A stretch of 38,671 bases of DNA from Rugamonas sp. (GCF_025354735.1 NZ_JANXMI010000116.1:1-38671), one strand, 5' to 3'; counted from the stretch's first letter, positions 8,049 to 19,317 are shown. Numbers and translations: made by a program. Notes: a model not told the origin generated them from the letters alone.

Positions 8049-9791
8049 CTAGGCGCTCAGAATTCTTCCCAGCTGTCCTGCTCCGAGGCCGTGGCGGCGA
8101 GCTTGGGCGCGATGCGCTTGGGCGCCGCGACAGTGGCGCCGGCCTTGGCCGCGACCTTGGCCGCGACCTTGGTCGCGACCTTGGTCTTGGCCGGCGCCAC
8201 CGCGCGACGCCGACGGCGTCCGCACGGAAGGCGCGGCGGCCGCCATATTATCGAGCTTGAACACGCTGACCACCTGCGCCAGCTGCGCCGACTGGTTCTG
8301 CATCGACTCGGCCGCCGCCGCCGCCGCCGCCTCCTCCACCAGCGCCGCGTTCTGCTGCGTGGCCTGGTCCATCTGGCCGATGGCGCGGTTGACCTGCTCG
8401 ATGCCAGCGTGCTGGGCGTCGCTGGCGTCGGTGATCTGATTCATGATCTCGGTCACGCGGGCGATGCTCTGCACGATTTCATCCATTGTCTGGCCGGCGC
8501 GGTCGACCAGCGCCGAGCCGACCGACACCTTTTGCACCGAATCGTCGATCAAGCCCTTGATATCCTTGGCGGCCGAGGCCGAGCGCTGCGCCAGGTTGCG
8601 CACCTCGGACGCGACGACGGCGAAGCCGCGTCCCTGCTCGCCGGCGCGGGCCGCTTCGACGGCCGCGTTCAAGGCCAGGATATTGGTCTGGAAGGCGATG
8701 CCGTCGATGACGCTGATGATCTCGACGATCTTGCGCGATGAATCGTTGATCGATCCCATGGTGCTGACCACTTCCGACACCACCGCCCCGCCCTTGCTGG
8801 CGATCTGCGAGGCGATGATGGCCAGCTCGTTGGCCTGGCGCGCGCTGGCCGCGTTCAGCTTCACGGTCGACGTCAAGTCTTCCATCGACGACGCGGTCTG
8901 CTGCAACGAGCTGGCCTGCTGCTCGGTGCGCGACGACAGGTCGAGATTGCCGGCCGCGATTTCGTTGGACGCCGACGCCATCTTCACGGTGCCGCTGCGG
9001 ACCTGGCCGACGATGTGCACCAGGTTGCTGTTCATGTTTTTCAGGGCGCTCATCAGCTGCCCCGTTTCGTCGCGGCTGCGGACCTGGATGTCGCTGGTCA
9101 GGTCGCCGGCCGACACGGTCTGCGCCACCTTGACGGCGGCGTTGATCGGCTGCGTGATCGTGTGCGTGATCCACCACGCGAAGGCGATGCCCATGACGAT
9201 GGCGGCCGCGCCCAGCGTCGCCAGCAGGGTGCGGCCGGTCTGGTATTCCTGGTGGATGCGGGCGGCCGCCTCGTCGAGGATGGTTTGCTGGTTTTCCGCC
9301 AGCTTGCGCAGCGCGTCGAGATAGACTTTGCGGCCGCTCTCCATGTCGCCGCCGAACAGCCGCTTGCCGGTCTCCAGATCGCCGTCCGCCTTGGCCTTGA
9401 AGACCGCCTTGCGGATGGCCAGATAGGCTTTGCGGTCGGCCAGCACCTCTTTGTACAGGGCCACGGAATCGGGCCGCTCCAGCCGCTTGCCCATCTGGTC
9501 CTGGATTTCGGTGGCGCGCACCGAGGACTGCGCCATCTGCGTTTCGAAGGCTTTCTGGGCGTCGGCGTCGGCCACCTGCCAGGCCGCCGTGGCGCGCACG
9601 GCGTTCACCTCGATCACCTTGAACCATTCGGAAATGAGGCGCTCGTTGTGCATGCGCACATTAATCATCTCGTCCGTCATGTCGCTGGCGCGGTTCATGC
9701 GCAGGATGCCGATCGCCGTCAACACCGTCAACAACAGCAGCACGACGGAAAAGCCCACGCCGAGGCGGGCGCCGATCTTCAAATTCTTCAT
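8049..9791 (-). CDS. Methyl-accepting chemotaxis protein, C-terminal tail frameshifted
   Basis: The start is ATG 9791 (MKNLKIGARLG). The order is TM1 about 11-30, a periplasmic four-helix ligand domain 31-185, TM2 about 189-209, HAMP, and a signalling domain with the conserved hairpin tip around 361-403 (FQTNILALNAAVEAARAGEQ). It would sense a small molecule and signal to CheA/CheW. After KLDNMAAAAPSVRTP the encoded tail becomes Gly/Gln/Arg-rich and ends ILSA. In the neighbouring frame the same DNA reads as an Ala-Lys-Val repeat ending SEQDSWEEF, with a stop at 8057-8059. W-E-E-F is the classic receptor pentapeptide that tethers CheR/CheB. A 1-2 bp indel near 8201-8210 (CGCGCG) therefore seems to have shifted the frame, by mutation or sequence error. 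Confidence 0.9.
   Translation of the reverse strand: MKNLKIGARLGVGFSVVLLLLTVLTAIGILRMNRASDMTDEMINVRMHNERLISEWFKVIEVNAVRATAAWQVADADAQKAFETQMAQSSVRATEIQDQMGKRLERPDSVALYKEVLADRKAYLAIRKAVFKAKADGDLETGKRLFGGDMESGRKVYLDALRKLAENQQTILDEAAARIHQEYQTGRTLLATLGAAAIVMGIAFAWWITHTITQPINAAVKVAQTVSAGDLTSDIQVRSRDETGQLMSALKNMNSNLVHIVGQVRSGTVKMASASNEIAAGNLDLSSRTEQQASSLQQTASSMEDLTSTVKLNAASARQANELAIIASQIASKGGAVVSEVVSTMGSINDSSRKIVEIISVIDGIAFQTNILALNAAVEAARAGEQGRGFAVVASEVRNLAQRSASAAKDIKGLIDDSVQKVSVGSALVDRAGQTMDEIVQSIARVTEIMNQITDASDAQHAGIEQVNRAIGQMDQATQQNAALVEEAAAAAAAESMQNQSAQLAQVVSVFKLDNMAAAAPSVRTPSASRGGAGQDQGRDQGRGQGRGQGRRHCRGAQAHRAQARRHGLGAGQLGRILSA
8151..8186. repeat. Three 12-bp tandem repeats in the chemoreceptor tail
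   Basis: Three adjoining copies of GCGACCTTGGCC/GTC are present. In the restored frame on the minus strand they encode Ala/Thr-Lys-Val-Ala units, a flexible basic linker before the WEEF pentapeptide. Confidence 0.8.
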
Positions 9792-9942
9792 GGGTGTCCC
9801 CTCACAAATGCACACTGATGCAGCTCTGGAAATCCGAGTGTGTACTGTTCGGGGAAATATTTCAACTTATTTGCCTGAGCGGCCTCAGGAACAACACGCC
9901 GCTAGCGCCATGCCAGCCACGCCGGCGCCGCCCGGCGCGCCA

Positions 9943-10983
9943 TCACGGTCCGTCGGCGCCCAACAGTTCGTCGAGGCCGGCGATGGCGGCCGGGTCTTTG
10001 ATGACCGAGCGCAGCCACAGATGCAGCGGCAGCTCGCCCCAGCGCGCGGCTTTGTCGGCCAGATAGGCGACCGGGCTGTGCGGTTCGGTGGCGCGGAAGA
10101 ACTCGGCCACCTGGCGCAGCTGCGCCAGCGCCTGCGCGCGGCTGTGCGGGGCGCCGCCGCTGGCGCCCTGGGCCGGCAGCGGCACGGCGGCCGGCAGCGC
10201 CGCCATCGCGCGCGGTGCAGCGGCCGGCGCCGTGGGCGTCAGCGGGGCGATGAAATGGATCACGTCCGCCAGCGCCTCGCGGGCGGCGCTGAAGCCGGGA
10301 CCGGCGGCGCCCAGGCGCTCATCGATGACGCCTTCGAGCTGGCCCAGCGCGTCCAGGCAGTATTGGACATCGGCCAGCAGCGCCGCGTTGAAGCGGGCCG
10401 AATTGCGGCGCCGCTCGGCGTCCAGGTCGGCCAGCGCGGGACCGCTGTCGGGCGTGGGCGCGCCCCAGTTCTGCGGCGGCCGCACGTCGGTGACGGCGCC
10501 GATGCCGCGCTGGCGGGCCGAGTCAAAATCGGCCAGCGCATACGGCGTGCCCTCGGTCAGCGCCATCTGCTTGACCAGCAGCGGCGTGCGCGCCAGCAGC
10601 CACGCCAGGTTGCCGACGCGCTGCTCGTATTCGCCGCCTTCCGGTTGCGGGTGCAAGCCTGCCCAGTATTGTTGGCACAGGCCGGCCAGCACGGCGTAGC
10701 CGTCGCCGAGGCCGCGGAACCGCCGCGTTTTCGCCTGCGCCTCGGCCAGCCAGACGGCCAGCCGCAAGTCCTTGCTGTGGGTTTCGATCAGCCTGGCGCA
10801 GCGGCTGGCGACGAAGGGCCAGTCGGCTTCCTTCAGCGCCACCACCCACTCGCCCTGGGCCAGCGTGGGATCGTCGTACTGGCGCGCGCGGGCGATGGCG
10901 TCGACCTCGGCGCTGAAGGATATGTCGGCGCCGCAGCTGTCGGCGGCGCTGATGGGCAGTAGCAGTTGGGCGACGATGAACAT
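9943..10983 (-). CDS. tssA: Type VI secretion protein TssA
   Basis: The protein has 346 residues from ATG 10983; longer in-frame starts would overlap clpV. It has the ImpA-type N-terminal region (ISAADSCGADISFSAEVDAI, then DWPFVASRCARLIETHSKDLRLAVWLAEA), a middle helical segment, and a C-terminal Ala/Pro linker followed by RAQALAQLRQVAEFFRATEPHSPVAYL. That C-terminus is typical of the TssA class that caps the growing tail. TssA contacts the membrane complex and baseplate and primes tube and sheath polymerisation. It lies 13 bp after clpV on the same strand and ends the run tssB-tssC-hcp-clpV-tssA. It appears intact. Confidence 0.9.
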   Translation of the reverse strand: MFIVAQLLLPISAADSCGADISFSAEVDAIARARQYDDPTLAQGEWVVALKEADWPFVASRCARLIETHSKDLRLAVWLAEAQAKTRRFRGLGDGYAVLAGLCQQYWAGLHPQPEGGEYEQRVGNLAWLLARTPLLVKQMALTEGTPYALADFDSARQRGIGAVTDVRPPQNWGAPTPDSGPALADLDAERRRNSARFNAALLADVQYCLDALGQLEGVIDERLGAAGPGFSAAREALADVIHFIAPLTPTAPAAAPRAMAALPAAVPLPAQGASGGAPHSRAQALAQLRQVAEFFRATEPHSPVAYLADKAARWGELPLHLWLRSVIKDPAAIAGLDELLGADGP

Positions 10984-10996
10984 GGCGGGTCTCCGG

Positions 10997-13501
<2,505 letters not shown>

Positions 13502-13513
13502 GCTGGCCTTCTC

Positions 13514-13560
13514 CCAAAAAAATATCCGCGACTGGCCCGGTGCGGCGCCGCGGATATTTT
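13514..13560 (-). terminator. Rho-independent terminator after hcp
   Basis: Perfect 12-bp inverted arms at 13519-13530 and 13549-13560 (AAAATATCCGCG and its complement) enclose an 18-nt loop. On the minus strand the stem is followed by a run of T. It lies between the hcp stop and the clpV start, so hcp mRNA is probably ended here and clpV-tssA needs readthrough or its own promoter. In related loci tssE, tssF and tssG occupy this place. Confidence 0.75.
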
Positions 13561-13587
13561 GCCCATCAAGATGAGCGGAACAAATAA

Positions 13588-14079
13588 TCAGACGATGCGG
13601 TTGCTCGCCAAATCCCAGCCGCCGGAGGTGTTGCCGCCGGCGCCGCCGCTGATTTTTTGCTGCGTGTACTTCCAGCGCACCTTGGAGAACTTGAAGCCGA
13701 CCGCCTCGGCCAGGATGTCGCCCTGCTCCACCTCCGGCGTGACCGAGCCGATCAGCACGTTCTCGATTTCGATTTCATAGTATTTGACGCGCTGGCCCTG
13801 GGCGTCGGCCCGCATGAATTCGAACTTGGCCTTGGGGATGGTGCGGCTGGCGGCGCAGGTTTGCAGCAGGATGGGCGAGGCCAGGTCGGCCAGCTTGGTG
13901 ATGGTGATGTCGGCGTGCTCGCAGCGCTCGGCGGTGTGGCCGCCGCCGGTCGAGGCGGTGGCCGACTTGGGCTGGCTCACGCCCCAGTTGACCGACTGGC
14001 ACTCGATCCAGTCCTTGTGGGTGTCGTCGGCCGACTCCCCCTTGATGCCATCAATGTAGAGATAGACGTCGATTGCCAT
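13588..14079 (-). CDS. hcp: T6SS inner-tube protein Hcp (TssD)
   Basis: The protein has 163 residues with the family start MAIDVYLYIDGIKGESADD, the middle HADITITKLADLASPILLQT and the late EIEIENVLIGSVTPE. It forms the hexameric rings of the expelled tube and can carry small effectors. AGGAG sits about 7 bases before the ATG at 14079. It follows tssC by 31 bp and precedes a strong terminator. Length is normal and nothing suggests damage. The C-terminal Gly/Ser stretch (SGGAGGNTSGG) is a common variable tail. Confidence 0.95.
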   Translation of the reverse strand: MAIDVYLYIDGIKGESADDTHKDWIECQSVNWGVSQPKSATASTGGGHTAERCEHADITITKLADLASPILLQTCAASRTIPKAKFEFMRADAQGQRVKYYEIEIENVLIGSVTPEVEQGDILAEAVGFKFSKVRWKYTQQKISGGAGGNTSGGWDLASNRIV

Positions 14080-14110
14080 TGCGCGCTCCTAGGTTGGTGG
14101 TGAAGGAAAA

Positions 14111-15620
14111 TCAGGTACTGGTCGACTTCGGCAACTCCGCGACCAGTCGGAGGGAAACGGATAATTCGTCGAGCTGGAAGTGCGGCCGCAGGAAGGACAC
14201 GGCGCGGTACACGCCGGGCCGGCCCGCCACCTCGTGCACCTGCACCGACGCTTCGCGCAGCGGGAACTGGGCCTTCTTGGCTGGCGTTGTCGTCGAGCAG
14301 GACGTACTTCATCAGCCAGCGGTTGAGGAAATCCTCGACGTTGGCGGCGGCCGAAAAGCTGCCGATCTTGTCGCGCATCATGGCCTTCATATAGTGGGCG
14401 ATGCGCGACACGGCGAAGATGTATTGCAGCTGCGACGACAGCACGGCGTTGGCGTTGGCCGCGTCGGTGCTGTACTTGCGCGCCTTCTGCGCCGACTGCG
14501 CGCCGAAGAAGGCGGCGTAGGCCGTGTTCTTGCAGTGCACCAGGGAGATGAAGCCGAGGTCGCTCAACTCCTTTTCGCGGCGGTCGGTGATGGCCACCTC
14601 GGTCGGGCACTTGAGCGCCACCTCGCCCTCGTCGGTCTTGAAGGTGTGGGTCGGCAGGTCGTCGACCAGGCCGCCGCCCTCGACGCCGCGGATCGCCGCG
14701 CACCAGCCGAAATCCTCGTAGGCCTTGGTCAGCTTGGCGCCGAAGGCGTAGGCGGCGTTGCACCATAAATATTTCTGGTGGTCGGTGCCGTCGACTTCCT
14801 CGACGAAGTTGAAGCCTTCGACGGTGGTGCCGTCGACCGGGTTGAAGGGCAGCCGGCCGAGGAAGCGCGGCAGCGTCAGGCCCACGTAGCGGGCGTCCTC
14901 CGATTCGCGGAAGGCTTTCCATTTCGCGTATTCGACGGTGTCGAACACCTTGGACAGGTCGCGCGGCTTGCCCAGGTCGCCGTACGATTCGAGGCCGAAC
15001 AGTTCCGGCGCGGCGGCGGCGACGAAGGGCGCGTGGGCGGCGGCGGCCACGTGCGACATCTGCTGGACGAAATACATGTCTTCGGGCTGGCGCGAGATTT
15101 CAAAGTCGCCCAGCAGGGCCGCGTACGGCGCGCCGCCGAAGGTGCCGAACTCCTCCTCGTAGATTTTCTTGAACATGGTGCTCTGGTCGAATTCGAGCGC
15201 GGTCTGGAAGTCCTTCACCAGTTCGCGCTTGCTGGCGTTGAGCATCCTGACCTTCAGGCCGGGACCGGTGGTCGAATTCTTGACCAGGTAGTGCACGCCG
15301 GTCCAGCTGCGTTCGAGCTGCTGGAACGCCGGCGCGTGCATGACGGCGCTGAGCTGGGCCGAGATCAGCCGGTCCAGCTCGGCCACCCGCGCGTCCAGCG
15401 TGGCCGTCAGGTTGTGCGACACCAGCACCGTGCCGTCGAGCACCTGGCTGACCAGTTCGGAAATCAAGTCCTTGGCGCGTTCGTGTTCGACGCTGGACTT
15501 GGCGACCTTGCTCTGCTCGACGATCTGGTCGAGCAGGCTGGCGGCCGCCGGCGCGCCCACGTCGACGGCGATTTCCTGCACCGGCTGCGGCAGGCCCGCT
15601 TGCGCTTGATCGGCCATCAT
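14111..15620 (-). pseudogene. tssC: T6SS sheath protein TssC (VipB), frameshifted near the C-terminus
   Basis: The start is ATG 15620 (an adjacent ATG at 15617 is possible), overlapping the tssB stop. Up to about residue 448 it is a clear TssC: ERSWTGVHYLVKNS, then FGTFGGAPYAALLGDFEI, GLTLPRFLGRLPF and RWLMKYVLLDDNASQE. Straight after that the frame is lost. The next frame continues with QFPLREASVQVHEV and ends LVAELPKSTST at a stop at 14111-14113, which is the usual TssC end. Family sequence here normally reads SQEAKAQFPL, so about 5 bp (or an equivalent change) are missing at 14272-14282. Left uncorrected, translation would run on into hcp to about 13977 and lose the C-terminal 50 residues of the sheath subunit. 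Whether this is mutation or sequence error cannot be told here. Confidence 0.9.
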
Positions 15621-16126
15621 TCCTCCTGCGCGGGCGCGACGCCGCCGAGACGGTGCAACTGCTCCGTGTTGTTGAGGACATCGGTGAGGATGTCTTCGAG
15701 CTTGTCGTTGCCGGCCAGCTTGTTGCGCAGGTCGGCCAGCTTGGTGCGCGCGTCGAGCAGCTTGCTCAGCGGCGCCACCTGCCGCACCACCGATTCGGGG
15801 CGGAAGTCGTCCATCGAACGGAAGTGCAGTTCGACCGTGAACGTGCCCTCCCGCTCGTCGAGATGGTTGGGTACGCGGAACTGCGCCACCGGTTCGACGC
15901 CGCCCAGCACCTCGTCGAAATTGTCGCCGTCGATGTTGACGAACTTGCGGTCCTTCAGGCGTTTTTGCTCGACGTCGGGATTGCCGCCGAAGTCGCCGAT
16001 CACGCCGACGACGAAGGGCAGTTCCTTGTTTTCGATCGCGTCGCCGATTTCCACGTCGTAGGTCATCTGCACCCGCGGCGGACGCACCTTGGTCAGGCGC
16101 TTTTGCACACTGTCACTATTAGCCAT
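15617..16126 (-). CDS. tssB: T6SS sheath protein TssB (VipA)
   Basis: The protein has 169 residues, starting MANSDSVQKRLTKVRPPRVQ and containing KELPFVVGVIGDFGGNP, DRKFVNIDGDNFDEVL and the C-terminal helix LSKLLDARTKLADLRNKLAGN. TssB pairs with TssC to build the contractile sheath, and the small N-terminal region makes the strand exchange. Its stop overlaps the tssC ATG. GGAG lies 8 bases before the start at 16126. It appears complete and normal in length. Confidence 0.95.
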   Translation of the reverse strand: MANSDSVQKRLTKVRPPRVQMTYDVEIGDAIENKELPFVVGVIGDFGGNPDVEQKRLKDRKFVNIDGDNFDEVLGGVEPVAQFRVPNHLDEREGTFTVELHFRSMDDFRPESVVRQVAPLSKLLDARTKLADLRNKLAGNDKLEDILTDVLNNTEQLHRLGGVAPAQEE

Positions 16127-16176
16127 AGCCACTCCATCAAAAAAAACACGGTTGAACCGGATTGCCGCGCGCGCCA

Positions 16177-16764
16177 TTATTTGAGCCCGCCGAACGCGTC
16201 GTCGCCGCCGGCCGGCGGGGCTTCCCTGCCATGCGCGGCGCGCGGCGGCGATTTTTTGGCCGACGCCGCCTGGCGCGCCGTGGGCGCGGCGCCGGTCGGC
16301 ACCAGCACGTCCTCGCCCAGGCTGGCGCGCAACAGCCGGGCCAGGTCCTTGGCTTCCGAGCGCAGCGATCCGTTCAGATTGTTTTGCTGGCTCAGGTCGG
16401 CCAGCGCCTTGGTCGACAGGCGCAAGCCGCTGACGGCGACGATGCTGTTGCCGAGCTTGTCGTTCGGGTCGCGCTGCAAGGCTTCGAGGGCGTTCATGAT
16501 GGCCTCGCCGTAACTGGCGCGGTCGAACTTGATCTGGGCCAGGTGCAGCCATGGGGTCTTGTCGGCCGGATAGGTGGTGGCGGCGTTTTTCAGGATGGTC
16601 TGGGCCTGGTCGGTCTGGCCGGCGCTGACGGCGCGGTCGGCATCGGCCAGCGCGCGGTCCAGCGCCACCGCGGGATGGCCGTCGGCGCGCAAGCCGCCGC
16701 CGTCGGCGCAGGCCGACAACAACAGCACGCACGCCAGACAGGGCAAAAGGTGGTGTGGCTTCAT
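16177..16764 (-). CDS. T6SS-linked TPR-type lipoprotein
   Basis: The protein has 195 residues from ATG 16764, preceded by AAGGAGCC. The signal peptide ends in the lipobox LSAC with Cys19. Residues about 33-110 form tetratricopeptide-like helices (ALADADRAVSAGQTDQAQTI, then YGEAIMNALEALQRDPND), and the C-terminus is a disordered Ala/Pro tail ending FGGLK. A TPR lipoprotein just upstream of tssB recurs in betaproteobacterial T6SS loci. It is transcribed divergently from tssJ across a 213-bp shared promoter region. An outer-membrane scaffold role is inferred from location and domain. Confidence 0.8.
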   Translation of the reverse strand: MKPHHLLPCLACVLLLSACADGGGLRADGHPAVALDRALADADRAVSAGQTDQAQTILKNAATTYPADKTPWLHLAQIKFDRASYGEAIMNALEALQRDPNDKLGNSIVAVSGLRLSTKALADLSQQNNLNGSLRSEAKDLARLLRASLGEDVLVPTGAAPTARQAASAKKSPPRAAHGREAPPAGGDDAFGGLK

Positions 16765-16977
16765 CGGCAAGGCTCCTTTGCGTAAAGACGTGCGGGACTG
16801 CGGAGGGGCCATTATTCATCAACGGCTGAGCGCGCGATTGCGCTTGCTCAAGGACGCTGCTGGCGGCCTGTTCAGCCGGCGCGGCCTGAGTCCATGGGCA
16901 ATTCCCGCTTTGCTTGCGACGACGCAAACGACGGCGCCGCCGCCTTCGGTTTAATAGCGGGATCGTCTGGAGCACAC

Positions 16978-17598
16978 ATGAAACCACCGCGCTGGCGCAC
17001 TCCCCCTTTCCCCGGCACCGGCGCCGCGCTGGGCCTGGCCGTCACGCTGGCCCTGGGCGGCTGCGCGGCCGGTTCCCTGGCCGGCGCGGCGCTCGACATG
17101 CTGGGCATGCACAAGACACCGGAACTGCCGGACGCGCAAAAGGCGGCGCGCAATGTGTCGATCCGGCTGCATGCGAGCGACAACCTCAACACCGACAGCG
17201 GCGGCCATCCGCTGGCGCTGGTGGCGCGCATCTACAAGCTGCGCCAGAGCGCGGCCTTCCAACAGGCGGCGTATGAGGGCTTCCTCAATCCGGCCACCGA
17301 ACATGCGCTGCTGGGCAACGATTTATTGGAAGTCAAGGAAGTGCTGCTGGTGCCGGGCCAGCGCTACGAAGTCGTCGAAAAGGTGTCGCGGGAAGCGTAT
17401 TTCATCGGCGTCGTCGCGCTGTTCCGGGCCCCGGCGCAACAGCGCTGGCGGCTGGCCTTCGCCGCCGACGAGGCCGAAAAAAACGGCATCACCATCGGCC
17501 TGCACGGCTGCGCGCTCAGCGTCGGCAGCGGCGCGCCGGCCAGCGCCGCCACCGTGGGCGAGACGACGCAGCCGCTGTCGTCGGTCCGCTGTCTGTAA
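16978..17598 (+). CDS. tssJ: T6SS outer-membrane lipoprotein TssJ
   Basis: The protein has 206 residues. The signal peptide ends LALGGC with the lipidated Cys29. The mature domain has ARNVSIRLHASDNLNTDSGGHPLALVARIYKLR, with the SxxLN..S.G...L.V..Y.L pattern of TssJ, and DLLEVKEVLLVPGQRYEV. TssJ anchors the TssL-TssM complex to the outer membrane. It heads the rightward tssJ-tssL pair, divergent from the TPR lipoprotein. The usual next gene, tssK, is not present. Confidence 0.9.
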   Translation: MKPPRWRTPPFPGTGAALGLAVTLALGGCAAGSLAGAALDMLGMHKTPELPDAQKAARNVSIRLHASDNLNTDSGGHPLALVARIYKLRQSAAFQQAAYEGFLNPATEHALLGNDLLEVKEVLLVPGQRYEVVEKVSREAYFIGVVALFRAPAQQRWRLAFAADEAEKNGITIGLHGCALSVGSGAPASAATVGETTQPLSSVRCL

Positions 17599-17617
17599 AT
17601 TTCATCGAGGAGCCAGC

Positions 17618-17683
17618 ATGGCGTCATCCAGGAAGCAACCGCAGCGGCAGCCCGCCGTCCGCGCGCCGGCGGTGGCGCCATGA
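17618..17683 (+). CDS. 21-codon micro-gene between tssJ and tssL, possible deletion scar
   Basis: A GAGGAGCC ribosome binding site precedes ATG 17618. The frame encodes MASSRKQPQRQPAVRAPAVAP and stops with a TGA that overlaps the tssL ATG (17680-17683). In related loci this place holds tssK, about 445 codons. The good Shine-Dalgarno and coupled stop fit the two ends of a lost gene joined together. It could also be a small leader that couples tssL translation to tssJ. The sequence itself is too short to identify. Confidence 0.4.
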   Translation: MASSRKQPQRQPAVRAPAVAP

Positions 17684-18462
17684 CGCCGCAGGTCGAGCGC
17701 CGCGCCGTGCCCTCGCTGCTGGGCGGCCAGCGCCGCGCGCCGCAGCCGGGCGCCGGCCGCACGCCGTCGCTGATCGACTTGCTGCACGACGGCTTTTTCC
17801 TGCTGTTCCTGCTCAAGAACGGCGCCACGCCGCCGACCGAGGACACCCTGATGGACCGGGTGACCGTGCTGCTGGCCGACTTCGACGGCGAGGCCCGCAA
17901 GCTGCGCCTGCCGGGCGACGATATCGCCGCCGCCAAATACGCCTACTGCGCGGCGCTCGATGAAATCGTGCTCGGCTCGGGCTTGCCGATGCGCGACTCG
18001 TGGGAACGCCGGCCCTTGCAGCTGGCCATGCTCGGCGACCAGCTGGCCGGCGAAAACTTCTTCGAGCGGCTGGAGGAATTGCGCAGCAAGGGCGGCGCGC
18101 GGCTGCTGGCGCTGCAAGTGTTCCACCTGTGTTTGCTGCTCGGCTATCGCGGCCGCCACGCCTTCGACGCCAGCGAAAAACTCAACTACCTGAGCGCGCG
18201 GCTGGGCGACGAGATCGCCCACATCAAGGGCAAGAGCCGCGGCTTCGCGCCGCAGGCCGAGCGGCCCGACCAGATCGTCCACAAGCTGCGCGGCGACGTG
18301 CCGCTGTGGGCGCTGTCGGCCGCGTTCGGGCTGATCGCGCTGGGCGCCTACGCCGGCCTGAAGTCGACGCTCACGCGCGACACGCAAAACCAACTGGCGT
18401 CCTATGTCGACCTGGTCAAGCTGGCGCCGCGGCCGGCCAACGTCACCATCACCCTGCCCTAG
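17680..18462 (+). CDS. tssL: T6SS inner-membrane protein TssL (DotU/IcmH)
   Basis: The protein has 260 residues. The cytoplasmic domain contains IDLLHDGFFLLFLLKNG, AKYAYCAALDEIVLGS, WERRPLQLAMLGDQLAGENFF and LQVFHLCLLLGYRGRHA, the standard DotU blocks. A single C-terminal transmembrane helix follows at about 207-227. No OmpA domain is fused; instead a separate OmpA/BON protein is encoded convergently 17 bp away. TssL binds TssM and TssJ to form the membrane complex and docks the baseplate through TssK. It appears intact. Confidence 0.93.
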   Translation: MTPQVERRAVPSLLGGQRRAPQPGAGRTPSLIDLLHDGFFLLFLLKNGATPPTEDTLMDRVTVLLADFDGEARKLRLPGDDIAAAKYAYCAALDEIVLGSGLPMRDSWERRPLQLAMLGDQLAGENFFERLEELRSKGGARLLALQVFHLCLLLGYRGRHAFDASEKLNYLSARLGDEIAHIKGKSRGFAPQAERPDQIVHKLRGDVPLWALSAAFGLIALGAYAGLKSTLTRDTQNQLASYVDLVKLAPRPANVTITLP

Positions 18463-18479
18463 CCGGCGCCGCCGCGCCT

Positions 18480-19274
18480 TCACTGCGCGATGCGGAACTC
18501 GATGCGGCGGTTGTGGGCGCGGCCGTCGGCGCTGGCGTTGTCGGCCACCGGCCGGTCCGGCCCCTGGCCCGACACGGCGATCATGGCGGCGCCTATGCCC
18601 CGCTCCGTCAGATACTGGCGCACCGCCTCGGCGCGGGCCTGGCTCAGCGCCAGATTGCTCTCGCGCAGGCCGACGTTGTCGGTGTGGCCGATCACCTCCA
18701 CCTTCTTGTCGCCGACCTTGTGCAGCGCGGCCGCCATCTCGTCGAGGATGGCCTTGCCGGACGGCGTCAGCGTCGTCTTGCCGCTGTCGAATTCGATGAT
18801 GCGCTTGGCCAGCGTGGCGTCGAGCAGGTTCTGTTCGGCGGCGCCGACGCGCAAGCCGTTGTTGACGGTGTAGGTGGGATTGAGGCTGGTGGCGATGTCG
18901 CTGGCGACCTGCTGGCGCTGCGCCTCGTTGGCGACCTCGCCGCGCAGGCTGACGTTGTTGCCGTCGACTTTGAGCTGGCCCTTGCTGATGAGTTTCAAAT
19001 TCGGGTTAATCAGCTTTTGCACATAGGCGCTCCAGTTGGGCGGCAGCGAGACGTTGCCGATGGCGATCTGGTCGACCACGCGGTCGGCGCCGTACAGCTC
19101 GCGCAGCCGCGCCAGCATGGCGGCCTTGCTGGCCTCGTCGGGCACGGTGCCGCTGATGAGGATCTGGCCCGGCTTGGGCGACAGCGGCGCCGGCACCTGG
19201 GCGGCGGCCGGCGCCGCGTCCAGGCCGGACAGCAAGGACAGCGATAACAGGGATAGCATGGGCAAAGATCGCAT
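18480..19274 (-). CDS. OmpA-family peptidoglycan-binding protein with BON-like region
   Basis: The protein has 264 residues from ATG 19274, chosen because AGGAGCC lies just upstream; an ATG at 19304 is in frame. A signal peptide ends near AAPAAAQ. The central part contains repeated SGTVPDEASKAAMLARL and LRGEVANEAQRQQVA segments of BON type. The C-terminal OmpA domain has EVIGHTDNVG, SQARAEAVRQYL and NRRIEFRI, which bind peptidoglycan. Between tssL and tagF it probably takes over the cell-wall anchoring that OmpA-fused TssL or TagL does in other systems. It forms a unit with tagF and tssM on the minus strand, with a 43-bp gap to tagF. Confidence 0.87.
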   Translation of the reverse strand: MRSLPMLSLLSLSLLSGLDAAPAAAQVPAPLSPKPGQILISGTVPDEASKAAMLARLRELYGADRVVDQIAIGNVSLPPNWSAYVQKLINPNLKLISKGQLKVDGNNVSLRGEVANEAQRQQVASDIATSLNPTYTVNNGLRVGAAEQNLLDATLAKRIIEFDSGKTTLTPSGKAILDEMAAALHKVGDKKVEVIGHTDNVGLRESNLALSQARAEAVRQYLTERGIGAAMIAVSGQGPDRPVADNASADGRAHNRRIEFRIAQ

Positions 19275-19317
19275 CGCAAGGCTCCTGGGAAAAGTGAATC
19301 GCAATCAAACCGCAGGC

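Noticed and set aside
13977..14110. Extended TssC C-terminus overlapping hcp
   Set aside because: The extension is the antiparallel-quality product of a lost frame, while the true TssC end is readable in the neighbouring frame and stops at 14111.
16765..16977. Possible sigma-54 promoter between the TPR lipoprotein and tssJ
   Set aside because: Some GG and GC pairs exist, but none has the required 10-bp spacing with flanking consensus.
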